Assembly (NCBI GenBank): GCA_000156295.1 | Contig: DS999234.1 | Location: 41,113-105,112 of the forward strand | DNA length: 64,000 nucleotides | Reading direction: 5' to 3' | Source of the DNA: a marine gamma proteobacterium HTCC2148 | GTDB taxonomy: Bacteria; Pseudomonadota; Gammaproteobacteria; Pseudomonadales; Halieaceae | Shown: positions 1 through 9,900 of the stretch, piece after piece | Layout of the letters: each line of letters opens with the position of its first letter | Numbering within the stretch: the stretch's first letter is position 1 | Notes under the pieces: model-generated | Seen by the model: only the letters and a program-made list of their open reading frames with translations | Told to the model about the DNA's origin: nothing | The model's database searches: none | Position numbers and translations under genes: made by a program

Positions 1-190
1 AGTACGCCTGTGTGTTGAGTGCCAAGCATCGCTAGACGAGGAAGAGGCCGCTTTTTCGGGTTACAACCGTCGGGCTAGTAAGGATAGCCAACTGAGATAG
101 CCCGTTAAAATAGCCCGTTAAATTCACCCGCCCGCCTGCTCCACTCCCAACAGCCAAGTTCACCGAACTACAGTCTCGCGTAAAAAGCGC

Positions 191-220
191 TTGCCAATTT
201 TACTGTATGTATATACAGTA
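191..220 (+). promoter_or_regulatory. SOS promoter with LexA box for yebG
   Basis: Positions 201-220 read TACTGTATGTATATACAGTA. This differs from the classical LexA consensus (TACTG, AT-rich ten bases, CAGTA) only inside the variable centre, and both CTG/CAG arms are intact. A -35-like TTGCCA at 191-196 with a 17-base spacer puts a -10-like TACAGT at 214-219, inside the box, so LexA binding would block RNA polymerase. The box ends 34 bases before the yebG start. Confidence 0.93.
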
Positions 221-254
221 AAATCAAACACAACAAACGCACACGAGGTGAACT

Positions 255-548
255 GTGGCCGTAGTAGCAATGTGGAAATGTGATCGGGATAACGCAATGT
301 TTGACAGCAAAAAAGCAGCCGATGCCCATGACAAAATTCTGGAACTGGCGGAGAACTTCAGCCTGCTTCTTGAAAAGCAAGTTGATGGCATCAGCGAGCA
401 AGACGCAGAGAACATTGGGCTTCTGCTCTCCAAAAATAAGGACGTACTGATCGCCGCCTGTAAAGGCAAGCCAGAACTATTGTTAAACATTGGTAGCGAG
501 AGCGCAGAAGACGCATCGAACGTAACGCCTCTGGCTGCCCAGGCATAG
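255..548 (+). CDS. yebG: YebG-like DNA damage-inducible protein
   Basis: A 97-residue protein that aligns by eye with E. coli YebG: the N-terminal MAV start, the KKxADAxDKxLxxA block around residues 18-32, a central acidic stretch, LxxxKDVLxxxxKGK near residues 57-73, and an acidic, low-complexity tail. YebG is a small SOS-induced protein whose biochemical role is poorly defined. The start is GTG, preceded by GAGGTG at 245-250. The near-perfect LexA box upstream agrees with the assignment. It appears to be monocistronic; the next gene lies on the other strand. Confidence 0.9.
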   Translation: MAVVAMWKCDRDNAMFDSKKAADAHDKILELAENFSLLLEKQVDGISEQDAENIGLLLSKNKDVLIAACKGKPELLLNIGSESAEDASNVTPLAAQA

Positions 549-608
549 TGCCTAAAGCGGCTTTATAGACAGTATTGTATTGCGCGTGAGCAAACCGGAC
601 TCCGATCC

Positions 609-2012
609 TTAGCTTGGCGCGTTGCTGGCGAGTTCTTTGAGGATTACGGTCCAGTGATCCAAAGCGTCATAAAACGCCTTCTTGGGCACTCGTTCGTTTA
701 GGCCGTGAGCAAAGTTGTCTTCAGGGCGCATAAAGAGCCCTGAAATCGCCAAGGTCGGAATGCCTGCGTTTCGAAAATGCATCCCGTCGGTCGCACCCGA
801 AGCCATGTAGCCAATAATCGCCACATCGGGATAGCGAGCATGAACGGTTTTCGATACGGCGGCCATCACGTCCGGGCGCAGCTCCGACATTGGGCTCACA
901 GTGGCCTCACCCAGCTCAACAAATTCAATGGCGTCGTTATCAACCACCTTTGCAAGCTGCGCTTTTATCTCAGCGACGGGCACTCCTGGATAAACGCGAC
1001 AATTAATAGTGACGGTCGCTGACTGCGGTAAGGCATTTTCAGCATGACCGCCACGAAGCATTGTCGCCACACAGGTTGTCCTGGTCGCTCCAATGTAAGA
1101 CGGCTCCAACGCAATCCGATCAGAAGCGCTGTTGTCCCCGGGATCTGCTGCAAACCGAACCATTGCCTCTCCCAACTCTCCACCTTTTTGCTTTCCTATC
1201 TGCTCAAAGTAACCGAGCGTCATATCACTCCAGCGAACTGGAAACCGGTAGTTTCTGATGCGGGTGATCGCATCAGCCAAGTCATAAATTGCATTATCTA
1301 CGGCGGGTCTGGAGCTATGCCCACCCGGGTTACGAGTGGTCAATTCCCAGGTCACATAGGTCTTTTCGGCCGCCTGAACATTGTATGACAGCGCCTTTCC
1401 CGAGCTGTCCAGGCCGCCACCGCCAGCATCTGAGTTAAGCGCAAACTCTGCCTTGGCGATGTCGGGACGCTCATTTGCCAACATTATGGTTGACGCCATG
1501 GTGCTTTCTTCATCGCCCGAAAAAGCAATGATCAAGTCACGATTGGGGACAAAACCCTGTTTACGTAAGCGGATAAACGTGGAGGTCAGCTGGGAAACCC
1601 CGAATTTATTATCATCCGTCCCGCGTCCATAGAAAAAAGTCGCATCTTCGGTCAGCTCAAAAGGAGGGCGCTGCCAGTCACTGGGCAGTGCTTCCACAAC
1701 GTCCATATGACCCAACAGTAAAATAGGTGCCTTGCCTGAAGATCCATCGCCGCGATACGTTGCCACCAGGGCTGCTGCATCGCCGACAGGAAGAACTTCA
1801 ACATCATCCGCCGGAAAACCGGCTGCCAATAACTCATCGGCAAGAAAGCTCGCCACTCGCTTCACGTTTCCAGAGTTTTTCACTGACTCAATACCAATAA
1901 TATGGCGGTAAATATCCAAGGTTTTTTGAGCGTGCTCGCTTGACTCATTTGCGGCGACTGTCAGCACTGGGAACACGATACTGGCCGCGAGAGGGAGTAA
2001 AAACTTGTACAT
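609..2012 (-). CDS. Exported M20/M28-like zinc peptidase
   Basis: 467 residues, opening with a Sec-type signal peptide (about residues 1-21). M20 family metal-site motifs are visible: GHMDVVEA (H102, D104), GRGTDDNK (D133) and the catalytic/metal glutamates in SGDEES (E168, E169). The middle section (about 200-320) fits the M20 dimerisation domain. M20 enzymes hydrolyse peptides or N-acyl amino acids using two zinc ions; the signal peptide puts this one in the periplasm or outside the cell. The exact substrate cannot be read from sequence. AAGGAG lies seven bases before the ATG. It is divergent from the sulfatase. Confidence 0.9.
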   Translation of the reverse strand: MYKFLLPLAASIVFPVLTVAANESSEHAQKTLDIYRHIIGIESVKNSGNVKRVASFLADELLAAGFPADDVEVLPVGDAAALVATYRGDGSSGKAPILLLGHMDVVEALPSDWQRPPFELTEDATFFYGRGTDDNKFGVSQLTSTFIRLRKQGFVPNRDLIIAFSGDEESTMASTIMLANERPDIAKAEFALNSDAGGGGLDSSGKALSYNVQAAEKTYVTWELTTRNPGGHSSRPAVDNAIYDLADAITRIRNYRFPVRWSDMTLGYFEQIGKQKGGELGEAMVRFAADPGDNSASDRIALEPSYIGATRTTCVATMLRGGHAENALPQSATVTINCRVYPGVPVAEIKAQLAKVVDNDAIEFVELGEATVSPMSELRPDVMAAVSKTVHARYPDVAIIGYMASGATDGMHFRNAGIPTLAISGLFMRPEDNFAHGLNERVPKKAFYDALDHWTVILKELASNAPS

Positions 2013-2202
2013 TGTCAGCTCCTTACGATTTCGCTCAGTTTAGTAACAAAAGCCTTTTGCGTCATGACAAATCTGAAGTGGAGTAATTTCCTTTGACCAC
2101 CGCTGCCCGCCTATCGCTGTCGACAGCCGCAATTTAAGCAACTACCATCAATTTGAACAGCGCGCTCAATGCCGTGAAAGCAAAACGTCAGGGAATACAG
2201 GA

Positions 2203-3615
2203 ATGCCAAAGCTCACTCGCCCTCTCAAACTCGCTGCATATTGCAGCACACTTGTATTTTCAGTTCTATTCTCCGTTACCGCCGCCGCCAGCAAACCCAA
2301 TATCGTAATGGTTGTGATGGACAACTTTGGTTATGGGGAAGTTGGCGTGTATGGCGGTGGCATGTTGCGCGGAGCTCCAACACCCAATATCGATAGCATC
2401 GCAACAGAAGGGTTCCAGCTTACCAATTTCAATGTTGAGGCCGAATGCACCCCCTCCCGTTCATCCTTAATGACGGGGCGTTATGGCATACGCACCCGGC
2501 AACGCCCCAACGATGAACCTCGGGGCATCTGGTATGGCATTACCCCCTGGGAGATCACCCTGGCAGAGATGCTGTCAGACGCGGGGTATGCAACGGGGAT
2601 GTTCGGCAAATGGCATCTGGGCGATGAAGAGGGCCGCTATCCCACAGATCAGGGCTTTGACGAGTGGTACGGTATACCCAACTCCTCAGACCAGGCCTTT
2701 TGGCCTGATAGCGATAGCTTCCAGAAAGATGCCGGGGTGGAATTCACTCATGTCATGGAGTCCAAACGGGGTCAGAAACCGAAAAAAAAGGACGTCTATG
2801 GTCGCGAAAAGCGCAAGACTATCGACCGGGAAATCACAGATCGCGCTATCGATTTCATCAAGCGCAAGGCCAAAGCGGGTAAGCCGTTCTTTGCTTACCT
2901 GCCTTACACGCAAACTCATGAACCGGTTGATGCCCATCCCGACTTCAAAGGCAGCACCGGCAACGGCAGTTTCGCCGACGTTCTAGCACAGACTGACTCT
3001 TACGTGGGCGAGTTACTGAAGACGATTGATAACCTCGGCTTTAAAGACAACACTATCTTTATCTTTACCTCAGACAACGGTCGCGAAGGTATAAAGCGAT
3101 CCTTTGGATTCACCGGACCATGGCGAGGAACAATGTTTGCTCCCTACGAAGGCTCACTGCGTGTGCCCTTCCTGATCCGCTATCCGGATAAAATTCCGGC
3201 CAAAAAAGTATCAAACGACATCGTTCACTTAATCGATATATTCCCTACCATTGCCAAGCTATCCGGCGGTGAGATACCACAGGACCGAATACTGGACGGC
3301 GTGGACCAAACAGATTTTCTCACAGGCAAATCTGAGAAATCTGCCAGAGAATCCGTAATCATCTATATCGGCAACGAACTCTTTGGTGTGAAATGGCGTA
3401 ACTGGAAAATGCTTCTCAAGGAAATTGACGAAGACAGCTACGCGATTCAAACCATGGCCTACCCATCAATTTATAATTTAATTGTTGATCCCAAGGAAGA
3501 AGAGCCTGAAAAATTCTATCTCGATGATACCTGGGTAGACACGCCACTATGGCGAGTTGTAGAAGAGCACACTGCCTCTATTGAAGCGGACAAGGGCGCA
3601 CCGCCCGAGCAATGA
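2203..3615 (+). CDS. Exported sulfatase (formylglycine type I)
   Basis: 470 residues with a signal peptide ending near residue 29. The sulfatase signature CTPSRSSLMTGR starts at C82, the residue normally converted to formylglycine. GKWHLGD (K136, H138), H239 and the late TSDNG (D291, N292) complete most of the active site. Sulfatases hydrolyse sulfate esters of steroids, aryl compounds or polysaccharides, and the signal peptide suggests periplasmic action. One oddity: the N-terminal metal motif, usually DDxGYGD, reads D40-N41-F-G-Y-G-E, so the second calcium ligand is Asn. No formylglycine-generating enzyme is encoded in the window. Substrate unknown. Confidence 0.9.
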   Translation: MPKLTRPLKLAAYCSTLVFSVLFSVTAAASKPNIVMVVMDNFGYGEVGVYGGGMLRGAPTPNIDSIATEGFQLTNFNVEAECTPSRSSLMTGRYGIRTRQRPNDEPRGIWYGITPWEITLAEMLSDAGYATGMFGKWHLGDEEGRYPTDQGFDEWYGIPNSSDQAFWPDSDSFQKDAGVEFTHVMESKRGQKPKKKDVYGREKRKTIDREITDRAIDFIKRKAKAGKPFFAYLPYTQTHEPVDAHPDFKGSTGNGSFADVLAQTDSYVGELLKTIDNLGFKDNTIFIFTSDNGREGIKRSFGFTGPWRGTMFAPYEGSLRVPFLIRYPDKIPAKKVSNDIVHLIDIFPTIAKLSGGEIPQDRILDGVDQTDFLTGKSEKSARESVIIYIGNELFGVKWRNWKMLLKEIDEDSYAIQTMAYPSIYNLIVDPKEEEPEKFYLDDTWVDTPLWRVVEEHTASIEADKGAPPEQ

Positions 3616-3666
3616 GATGTGGCTCACAGCCCTCTGTCACCCCTTTTCCTTTAGCGAGACAAATCT

Positions 3667-4146
3667 ATGCCCGAGACCGCACTTTTCACTGCTTTTACTG
3701 AAGTAAAACCGGAGTGGATTGATTTTAACGGCCACATGAACATGGGCTACTATCTCGTGGCTTTTGACCATATCGCAACCGACCAGTTCTACAACTCAAT
3801 GAACATCGGCATAGCACACAAACAGGCCCTGGGTATGACCACTTTCACGCTGGGGGCTAACATAGACTTTATCCGCGAAGTGCTTGCGGGCGACACACTC
3901 AGACTGACCAGTCAGCTGGCAGACTATGACCATAAACGCTTGCACTACATTCACCGTATGTACCATGCCGATAAGGGGTATCTGGCGGCCACCAACGAAT
4001 GCCTGGGTATGTATATCGACTTGGAAACGCGCCGCAGCGCCAGCTTCAACGATGAGCAGATGGCGCGGTTTGAACAGGAACTGGAGCGGGGGAAACAGGT
4101 TCCTTTGGCCGAAGAATTTGGTCGCAAGCTGGGCATTCGACGCTAA
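3667..4146 (+). CDS. Hotdog-fold acyl-CoA thioesterase
   Basis: 159 residues. The DFNGHMN motif at residues 19-25 followed by YxxxFD is the hallmark of the 4-hydroxybenzoyl-CoA thioesterase-like hotdog branch, and the spacing resembles betainyl-CoA thioesterases of the carnitine pathway. Such enzymes hydrolyse short or aryl acyl-CoA esters in the cytoplasm, usually as tetramers. The catalytic Asp would be D19. No carnitine genes lie nearby, so the substrate is open. It lies 51 bases downstream of the sulfatase on the same strand and may be cotranscribed with it. Confidence 0.82.
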   Translation: MPETALFTAFTEVKPEWIDFNGHMNMGYYLVAFDHIATDQFYNSMNIGIAHKQALGMTTFTLGANIDFIREVLAGDTLRLTSQLADYDHKRLHYIHRMYHADKGYLAATNECLGMYIDLETRRSASFNDEQMARFEQELERGKQVPLAEEFGRKLGIRR

Positions 4147-4165
4147 ACGGCGAGGCAAGCCCAAG

Positions 4166-4786
4166 TCACAGCTGACAGGCGCTCTCCCAAAATTTGCCTA
4201 CAGCATGCTTTGGCGTTTTTGCCACCCTCTGCATTTGCTTGAAATCTATTGCCGATATAGCGTACCGCCGTCGAACGTCATTCAACATCGCAAGCCAGAG
4301 CTTCGCCGTCATTTCAGAGTCATACAGGGCCCGGTGAAAAACACCCTCTACAGGAATATTCATGAACTCAACCAAGGTACCCAACTTGTGATCGGGCGCT
4401 TGCTGAAAGATTCGACGAGCGGCGAGCATGGAGCAGGAGAACTGTCCTGTATAGCTTAGTGCAATCCGTTCCAATTCAGCGTCGAGGAATCGCTTATCGA
4501 ATGATGCATTATGAGCCACCAGGTTGTCCTCGCCTATGAAGTCAGCAAAGTCTCGCATCACGTCACTGCACGGCCGGGCATCCGCAAGCATCAGGTTTGT
4601 AATCCCAGTAAAGGATTCGATGAAGCTGTCGACACGGCGACCTGGATTCATCAGTTCCTGAAAACGCGCAGTGACTTTCCCACTCTCAATGCGTACCGCT
4701 CCAATTTCAATAGCACGATCGCCCTCCCCCGGGGACAAACCTGTGGTTTCAAAATCAAGGACTACTACGGTATCGGCGTTAGGCAC
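4166..4786 (-). CDS. DEDDh 3'-5' exonuclease (DnaQ-like)
   Basis: 206 residues, all of one RNase T/DnaQ-like domain. All five catalytic residues can be placed: D11 and E13 in LDFETTG, D97 in AHNASFD, H151 and D156 in HRALYDS. It is shorter than DNA polymerase III epsilon (about 240) and lacks an obvious C-terminal clamp-binding tail, so it is more likely an accessory exonuclease than the replicative proofreader. GTG start; GAGAG lies about seven bases upstream. It converges on the thioesterase with a 19-base gap. Confidence 0.88.
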   Translation of the reverse strand: MPNADTVVVLDFETTGLSPGEGDRAIEIGAVRIESGKVTARFQELMNPGRRVDSFIESFTGITNLMLADARPCSDVMRDFADFIGEDNLVAHNASFDKRFLDAELERIALSYTGQFSCSMLAARRIFQQAPDHKLGTLVEFMNIPVEGVFHRALYDSEMTAKLWLAMLNDVRRRYAISAIDFKQMQRVAKTPKHAVGKFWESACQL

Positions 4787-5036
4787 ACTAAAGCTCTCAT
4801 CTGAGTTCGTACCCCAGGGTGTAATCAGTTGGGGTCACTGTCTTCAGCTTACCACCGAAGAGAATAGACGCGTTAGTCGGTGTGGACCTTTGCCGGCGAG
4901 TTCAGTTTGAATTGACGCTCCGCCATGCTGGACCTTTCATCAATAAAAAATCAAAAAAACCCGCCTTATATTGATCGCCTTCGCGGTCCCAATATTTTAT
5001 CCTTCAGGGGCAAAGCTCCTAGGTAAGGAAAAAGCA

Positions 5037-5987
5037 GTGGAAGGTTTTATCGGCAATGAGAAACTCATCAGCGGCGAAAAGCTGCGCAGCTACAACCAGC
5101 GCACCAATCTGCGCGGGTGTCTGCAAACGGGAAGCCACCTGACCGCTATCTCGCTCGCTGCCTATGCCTTGCATAACAGTTGGGGCAGCTACTGGGCAGC
5201 CTTGTGGTTTGTCGTATTGGGCACGCTACTGAACTTTCTTTACGCGGGACAGCACGAGCTGTCCCACTGGACAGTGTTCAAAGCCCGCAGGCCCAATAAC
5301 CTGTTTGGTCACCTGTTCGGATTTATCCTGTTAATGCCCAGAGAGCACGATCGCATGGAGCACTACCAACACCATCGACATACCCAGGATCCGGATCTGG
5401 ATGGCGAGCTTCAGGGCAGCCCCTATTTCAACACTCGCAGCTATCTCTGGTATGCCTCGGGCCTGGGCTATTGGACAGGTATTATCTGGCGCACCTTCGG
5501 TACTGCTTTCAAACTAAGATTTCCCGCATTCTTTACCGCAAAACAATGCCTACTATCGACGCTGGAGGCGCGCCTTTACCTCTTCGGCTATCTGCTGATC
5601 GCCCTGCTGTCCTGGTACCTGCAAAGCTGGGCGGTGATCGCCTACTGGATCGCTCCCATGTTCGCCACTAAATTCATTCACAACTGCCAGAACCTGGCAG
5701 AGCACACCGGCATGCCCAATGAATCCGACATTCTCATTAACACCCGCACCATCAAAAGCAACGCTTTACTCAACTGGCTGGCCTGGAACATGCCCTACCA
5801 CACCGCACATCACACCTATCCCGCGGTTCCCTTTTATAAATTGCCCCAACTCCACGCTGAGATGGTTGCAGCCAGCGGGTGTGAGCCCGAAACTATCAGC
5901 TACTTAAGCTATCAATGGCATATGCTAAGAAAGCTGCGCCGTGAAGGCAGCTCGAAGTATAAGGGTAAACCGCTCAGTAGCTATTAG
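5037..5987 (+). CDS. Membrane fatty acid desaturase family protein
   Basis: A membrane di-iron enzyme of the desaturase/hydroxylase superfamily. All three histidine boxes are present (numbered from this start): HELSH at 73-77, HYQHHRH at 109-115 and HTAHH at 255-259, plus several hydrophobic segments. Such proteins introduce double bonds or hydroxyls into acyl chains, carotenoids or alkanes; the substrate here is unknown. The GTG at 5037 is preferred over an in-frame TTG at 4971 because AAGGAA sits 7-8 bases before it. The stop codon overlaps the ribosome site of the next gene, indicating an operon. Confidence 0.85.
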   Translation: MEGFIGNEKLISGEKLRSYNQRTNLRGCLQTGSHLTAISLAAYALHNSWGSYWAALWFVVLGTLLNFLYAGQHELSHWTVFKARRPNNLFGHLFGFILLMPREHDRMEHYQHHRHTQDPDLDGELQGSPYFNTRSYLWYASGLGYWTGIIWRTFGTAFKLRFPAFFTAKQCLLSTLEARLYLFGYLLIALLSWYLQSWAVIAYWIAPMFATKFIHNCQNLAEHTGMPNESDILINTRTIKSNALLNWLAWNMPYHTAHHTYPAVPFYKLPQLHAEMVAASGCEPETISYLSYQWHMLRKLRREGSSKYKGKPLSSY

Positions 5988-5998
5988 GAGGCTTGGCC

Positions 5999-6844
5999 AT
6001 GCAGGACCTCGTTGTATACCAGTCTCTTTGGGGCATGCAGACCTGTAACACCAATGTCGCGACTCGCCCCCATGAAGAGGTTTTTGCACAGGCAGCGCAA
6101 GCCAAATTCGCGGGCCTTTGTCTGGATCCCGGTGTCAGTCAAATTGAGGAGTACCTGGCCCTAAAGCCCTTTTATCAGCAGTACCAGATGGGCTGTCTGG
6201 TCAACGTATTTCCTAATACGGTAGAGGAGATGAGGCCGTTACTGGAATTCAGTAAAGAAATGGGTGCTCCCTATGCCAATGTTATCGCTCCCGTGTTCCC
6301 GCTCACCGTTGAGGATGCGGTCCCCATTATCAGGACCTGGCTCGAAATGGCCGACGACATCGGCATGCCCATCAAATTCGAAACACATCGGGATTGTATT
6401 ACCAACGACATGTTCATGACCCTACAGTTACTTGACGCTATTCCCGAATTGCGCCTCACGGCTGACCTGTCACACTATTGCCTCAATCGCGAGATGAGCG
6501 CGCCAATAACGGCGCAAAACCAGGCGTGGATTCAGCAACTCCTGGAACGCTCCGACAGTTTTCAAGGGCGGATCTCCAGTCACGAGCAAATCCAGCTGCC
6601 ATTGCACTTCCCACAAACCCAGAAATGGATTGGCATTTTCAAAGATTGGTGGAAGCGAGGCTTTCGATCATGGCGTACCAGGGCAGGTGACAACGAAACA
6701 CTGATTTTCCTGTGCGAGCTTGGCCCGCCTGAATACGCCTTTACCGATGCCAATAACGAGGAATTGTCTGATCGCTTTGAGGAGGCCATAAGGATTCGAA
6801 GCTGGGTTCAGGCAATCTGGCAGGAGCTGGAGGCAGAGCTTTAA
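5999..6844 (+). CDS. TIM-barrel sugar phosphate isomerase/epimerase-like protein
   Basis: 282 residues with the xylose isomerase-like TIM barrel pattern. Candidate metal ligands are ordered as in that family: E128 (FETHRD), D156 (ADLSHY), H195 (SSHEQ) and E240 (CELGPPEY). Members isomerise or epimerise sugars, inositols or related polyols; no specific substrate can be assigned. The ATG at 5999 is chosen because a full AGGAGG at 5986-5991 sits seven bases upstream; an in-frame TTG at 5993 is too close. It is tightly coupled to the desaturase gene. Confidence 0.8.
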   Translation: MQDLVVYQSLWGMQTCNTNVATRPHEEVFAQAAQAKFAGLCLDPGVSQIEEYLALKPFYQQYQMGCLVNVFPNTVEEMRPLLEFSKEMGAPYANVIAPVFPLTVEDAVPIIRTWLEMADDIGMPIKFETHRDCITNDMFMTLQLLDAIPELRLTADLSHYCLNREMSAPITAQNQAWIQQLLERSDSFQGRISSHEQIQLPLHFPQTQKWIGIFKDWWKRGFRSWRTRAGDNETLIFLCELGPPEYAFTDANNEELSDRFEEAIRIRSWVQAIWQELEAEL

Positions 6845-6949
6845 AAGCAGGGCCGGATTGGCAATAAAGAACGCGAGAAGATTGAAAACTTGTCAGCCTC
6901 CGCCACGATGCTATATTTCATTCATTCGCTTAAAACAAGGAGTAGGGAT

Positions 6950-9900
6950 TTGCGCCAATCGGCGTCTTTTGTGTATCTAATCCGTTTTCTGTCATGCATT
7001 ACTCTGGCTGTGTCGATCTACGCTCACGGCGCTCCCAACACTGTCAGTATTCCAGACGGAAAGGTTACCCTTCTGCAATCCATTCTGGTGAATACCACTT
7101 GGCCCAATGAAAGTGAGATCGACAATTTCATTATTGGGCTATACGGTAAAAACAGACAACTTACGCGCTCCTTAAAACGCGAACTGGATGGTTTTACAGT
7201 GCGCGGAAAGCCCGTAAAAATTACCGTCTTCGATGCTCTGAGCAATGCCAGAAATGCTCACATCCTCGTACTTTCCTCAGCGGAAAACTCTCGACTGGCA
7301 GCTATCGAAAACGCATTGAAAGGCAGTCAAACTCTGATCGTTAGCGATGGCGCGACCGATAAAGATCGAATCATGGTCAACTTTACGCAACCGGACAAGA
7401 ACCGTCTTTCCTTTGAACTCAACCGCAGTAATATCATTGACGCTGGAATTTCCCTGTCACGGGATATGCTGCTGTTCGGCGGCAGCAAACTGGATGTCGC
7501 CGCCATCTATCAGGAAACCGAGGCAAAACTGGAACGCGCGAATGCTGTGGCAAACGAGCAACAAAAACTGCTGGCAGACCAGAAGAGCACCATCGACAGT
7601 CAACAGCAAGAAGTTGAGCGCAACCGTAGCGAACTATCACTATTGGAGCTACAACTAGACGCGATACAAAGTACGCTGGCTGACAGCGAGAGCCGACTTG
7701 AGAAGAACGCTGCGGCACTGATAAAAAAAGAAGACATACTGGCTGAAAAAGAAGCATACATCGACAGCTACTCCCAGAGAATAGAGCGCAACCTAAAGCG
7801 GTTGGAGGACCAGCAAGCGGCGATCGCTGAGAAAGAGCGCCAGATTGCGGATCAGGATAAGGTGCTGATGAAACAGGTCAGCACCATCGAGAGCCAGCGA
7901 TTTATCCTGATCGCCGCAGCGGTCACCCTGCTTTTGGTGATATCTCTCATTGTCGTTATATTTCGAGGATATAGAAGCAAGCATCGGCTCGCGCTACAAT
8001 TGGAAGGAAAGAGCCGGGAGCTGGGCGTCGCCAACGACAAACTGGTGCAGGTCACTGAAGCCAAAAGTCGGTTTCTTTCCGCCATGAGCCATGAAATTCG
8101 TACGCCCATGAACGGCGTCATTGGTATGGCGGAACTGTTGGAGGGCACCGATCTTACTAACCAGCAGGGTGAGTATGTTTCTCTAATTATCAAATCTGCA
8201 GACACGCTCCTGGGCCTCATCAACGATATTCTCGACTTCTCCAAGATTGAAGCCGGAAGGCTGGATCTTGAACATATTCCCTTCAACCTGCGAGATATTC
8301 TGGGAGACACTCTACAAACCCTGGCCCTTCGCGCAAACGAAAAAGACATTGAACTCACCTTTCATATTCCGCCTGATATACCGGACAAATTGATTGGCGA
8401 TCCCCTTCGACTCAGGCAGGTCATCGTTAATCTGGTTGGCAATGCCATCAAGTTCACCGAGGTTGGGGAGGTCGCGGTTGATCTTCTTTTGCAATCGATT
8501 TCTGACTCCGACATTCAGCTAGTATTTGAAGTGCGAGATTCAGGTATTGGCATTTCAGACGCACAGCAAAGCAAAGTTTTTAAGGCTTTCGACCAGGCAG
8601 ACACCTCTACCACCCGACAGTTTGGCGGCACTGGTCTGGGGCTGGCGATCGCCCGCCAACTCACGGAAATGATGGGCGGCACGATGGCCGTGCGAAGTAA
8701 GCTCAACGAGGGGAGCACCTTCTCCTTTAGTGCCAGCTTCGGCTTGCCCGAGCAGCCTGAAACCGTGGCACTGGAGCCGCAGGAGCTAAAAGGTCTGAAC
8801 GCGCTGGTGGTCGACGACAACAGTACTAATCGAATGATACTCGAGGAATTATTGGTGAACTGGGGTATGTCCGCATGCGTTGTAGACAGCGGCGAGAAGG
8901 CGCTCGAGGAATTGAAACGCGCCGAAGACAACAATATGGCGTTTGCAGTGGCGCTGCTAGATGTAATGATGCCCAACATGGATGGGTTCGAACTCGCTGC
9001 GAGAATCCGTCAGCGTCCCAAGCAAAACAAGACCCGCATCCTGATGCTCACTTCAGCTGGACGCTCAAACACTGAACAGATCAGTCAGCGACTCGATATT
9101 TCACGCGTGCTATTGAAGCCTACCAAGCAGTTTGATTTGCAAAGAGCGATTACCGATGCACTGGGCGTGACCACCAGTCACACCGTCAAAAAAGTTCAGA
9201 ATCTGGTGCCGGGCCCGGAAGCTCGTCGAGTGCTATTAGTGGAAGACAACCCGGTTAACCTGAAAGTAGCATTGGAGCTGCTGCGTAAACGGGGTCACAG
9301 TATTGAGGTTGCGCGCAACGGCGCAGAGGCGGTGGAGGCCGCTGCGAAAGAAGATTTTGACGTCGTGCTAATGGATGTGCACATGCCAGTAATGGACGGC
9401 CTGACCGCCACCCGTATTATTCGTGAGCGAGAGCGCGTCGACAAGGTAGCGCATGTGCCCATCATCGCCCTGACCGCGGGAGCAACCTTAGAAGACAGGG
9501 AAAATAGCATCACTGCAGGAATGACTGATTTCGTCAGCAAACCGTTCAAATCAGATGAGCTTTTCCAAGCCGTAGAAAGCAGTTCGATGAGTGCGGCGAG
9601 CGCAGTCAGCGCCGATACGGCTGGCAACTCAGCGGTTCGCTCAGGCAATGAGCCCTGCCTTGACTGGCAGGGAGCGCTAAGAAACCTTGAAGGCGACGAG
9701 AATTTTCTTCACGAACTTGCCCAGATGTTTTTATCCCAGTACCCCGCGCTGCTGCAAGCCGTAGAAGCGGCCGTATCCAGCGAAGATGCAGATGAATTGA
9801 AAAAGGCGGCTCACTCGCTGAAAGGCTCAGCTCTGGTAATAGGCGGGCAGGCCACTGCCGCGGCGGCGCTGTCTCTTGAAAATGTGGGACACAGCGGAGA

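Noticed and set aside
98..122. Two copies of TAGCCCGTTAAA ahead of yebG
   Set aside because: Only two units, no link to the LexA box or a gene; probably a chance duplication.
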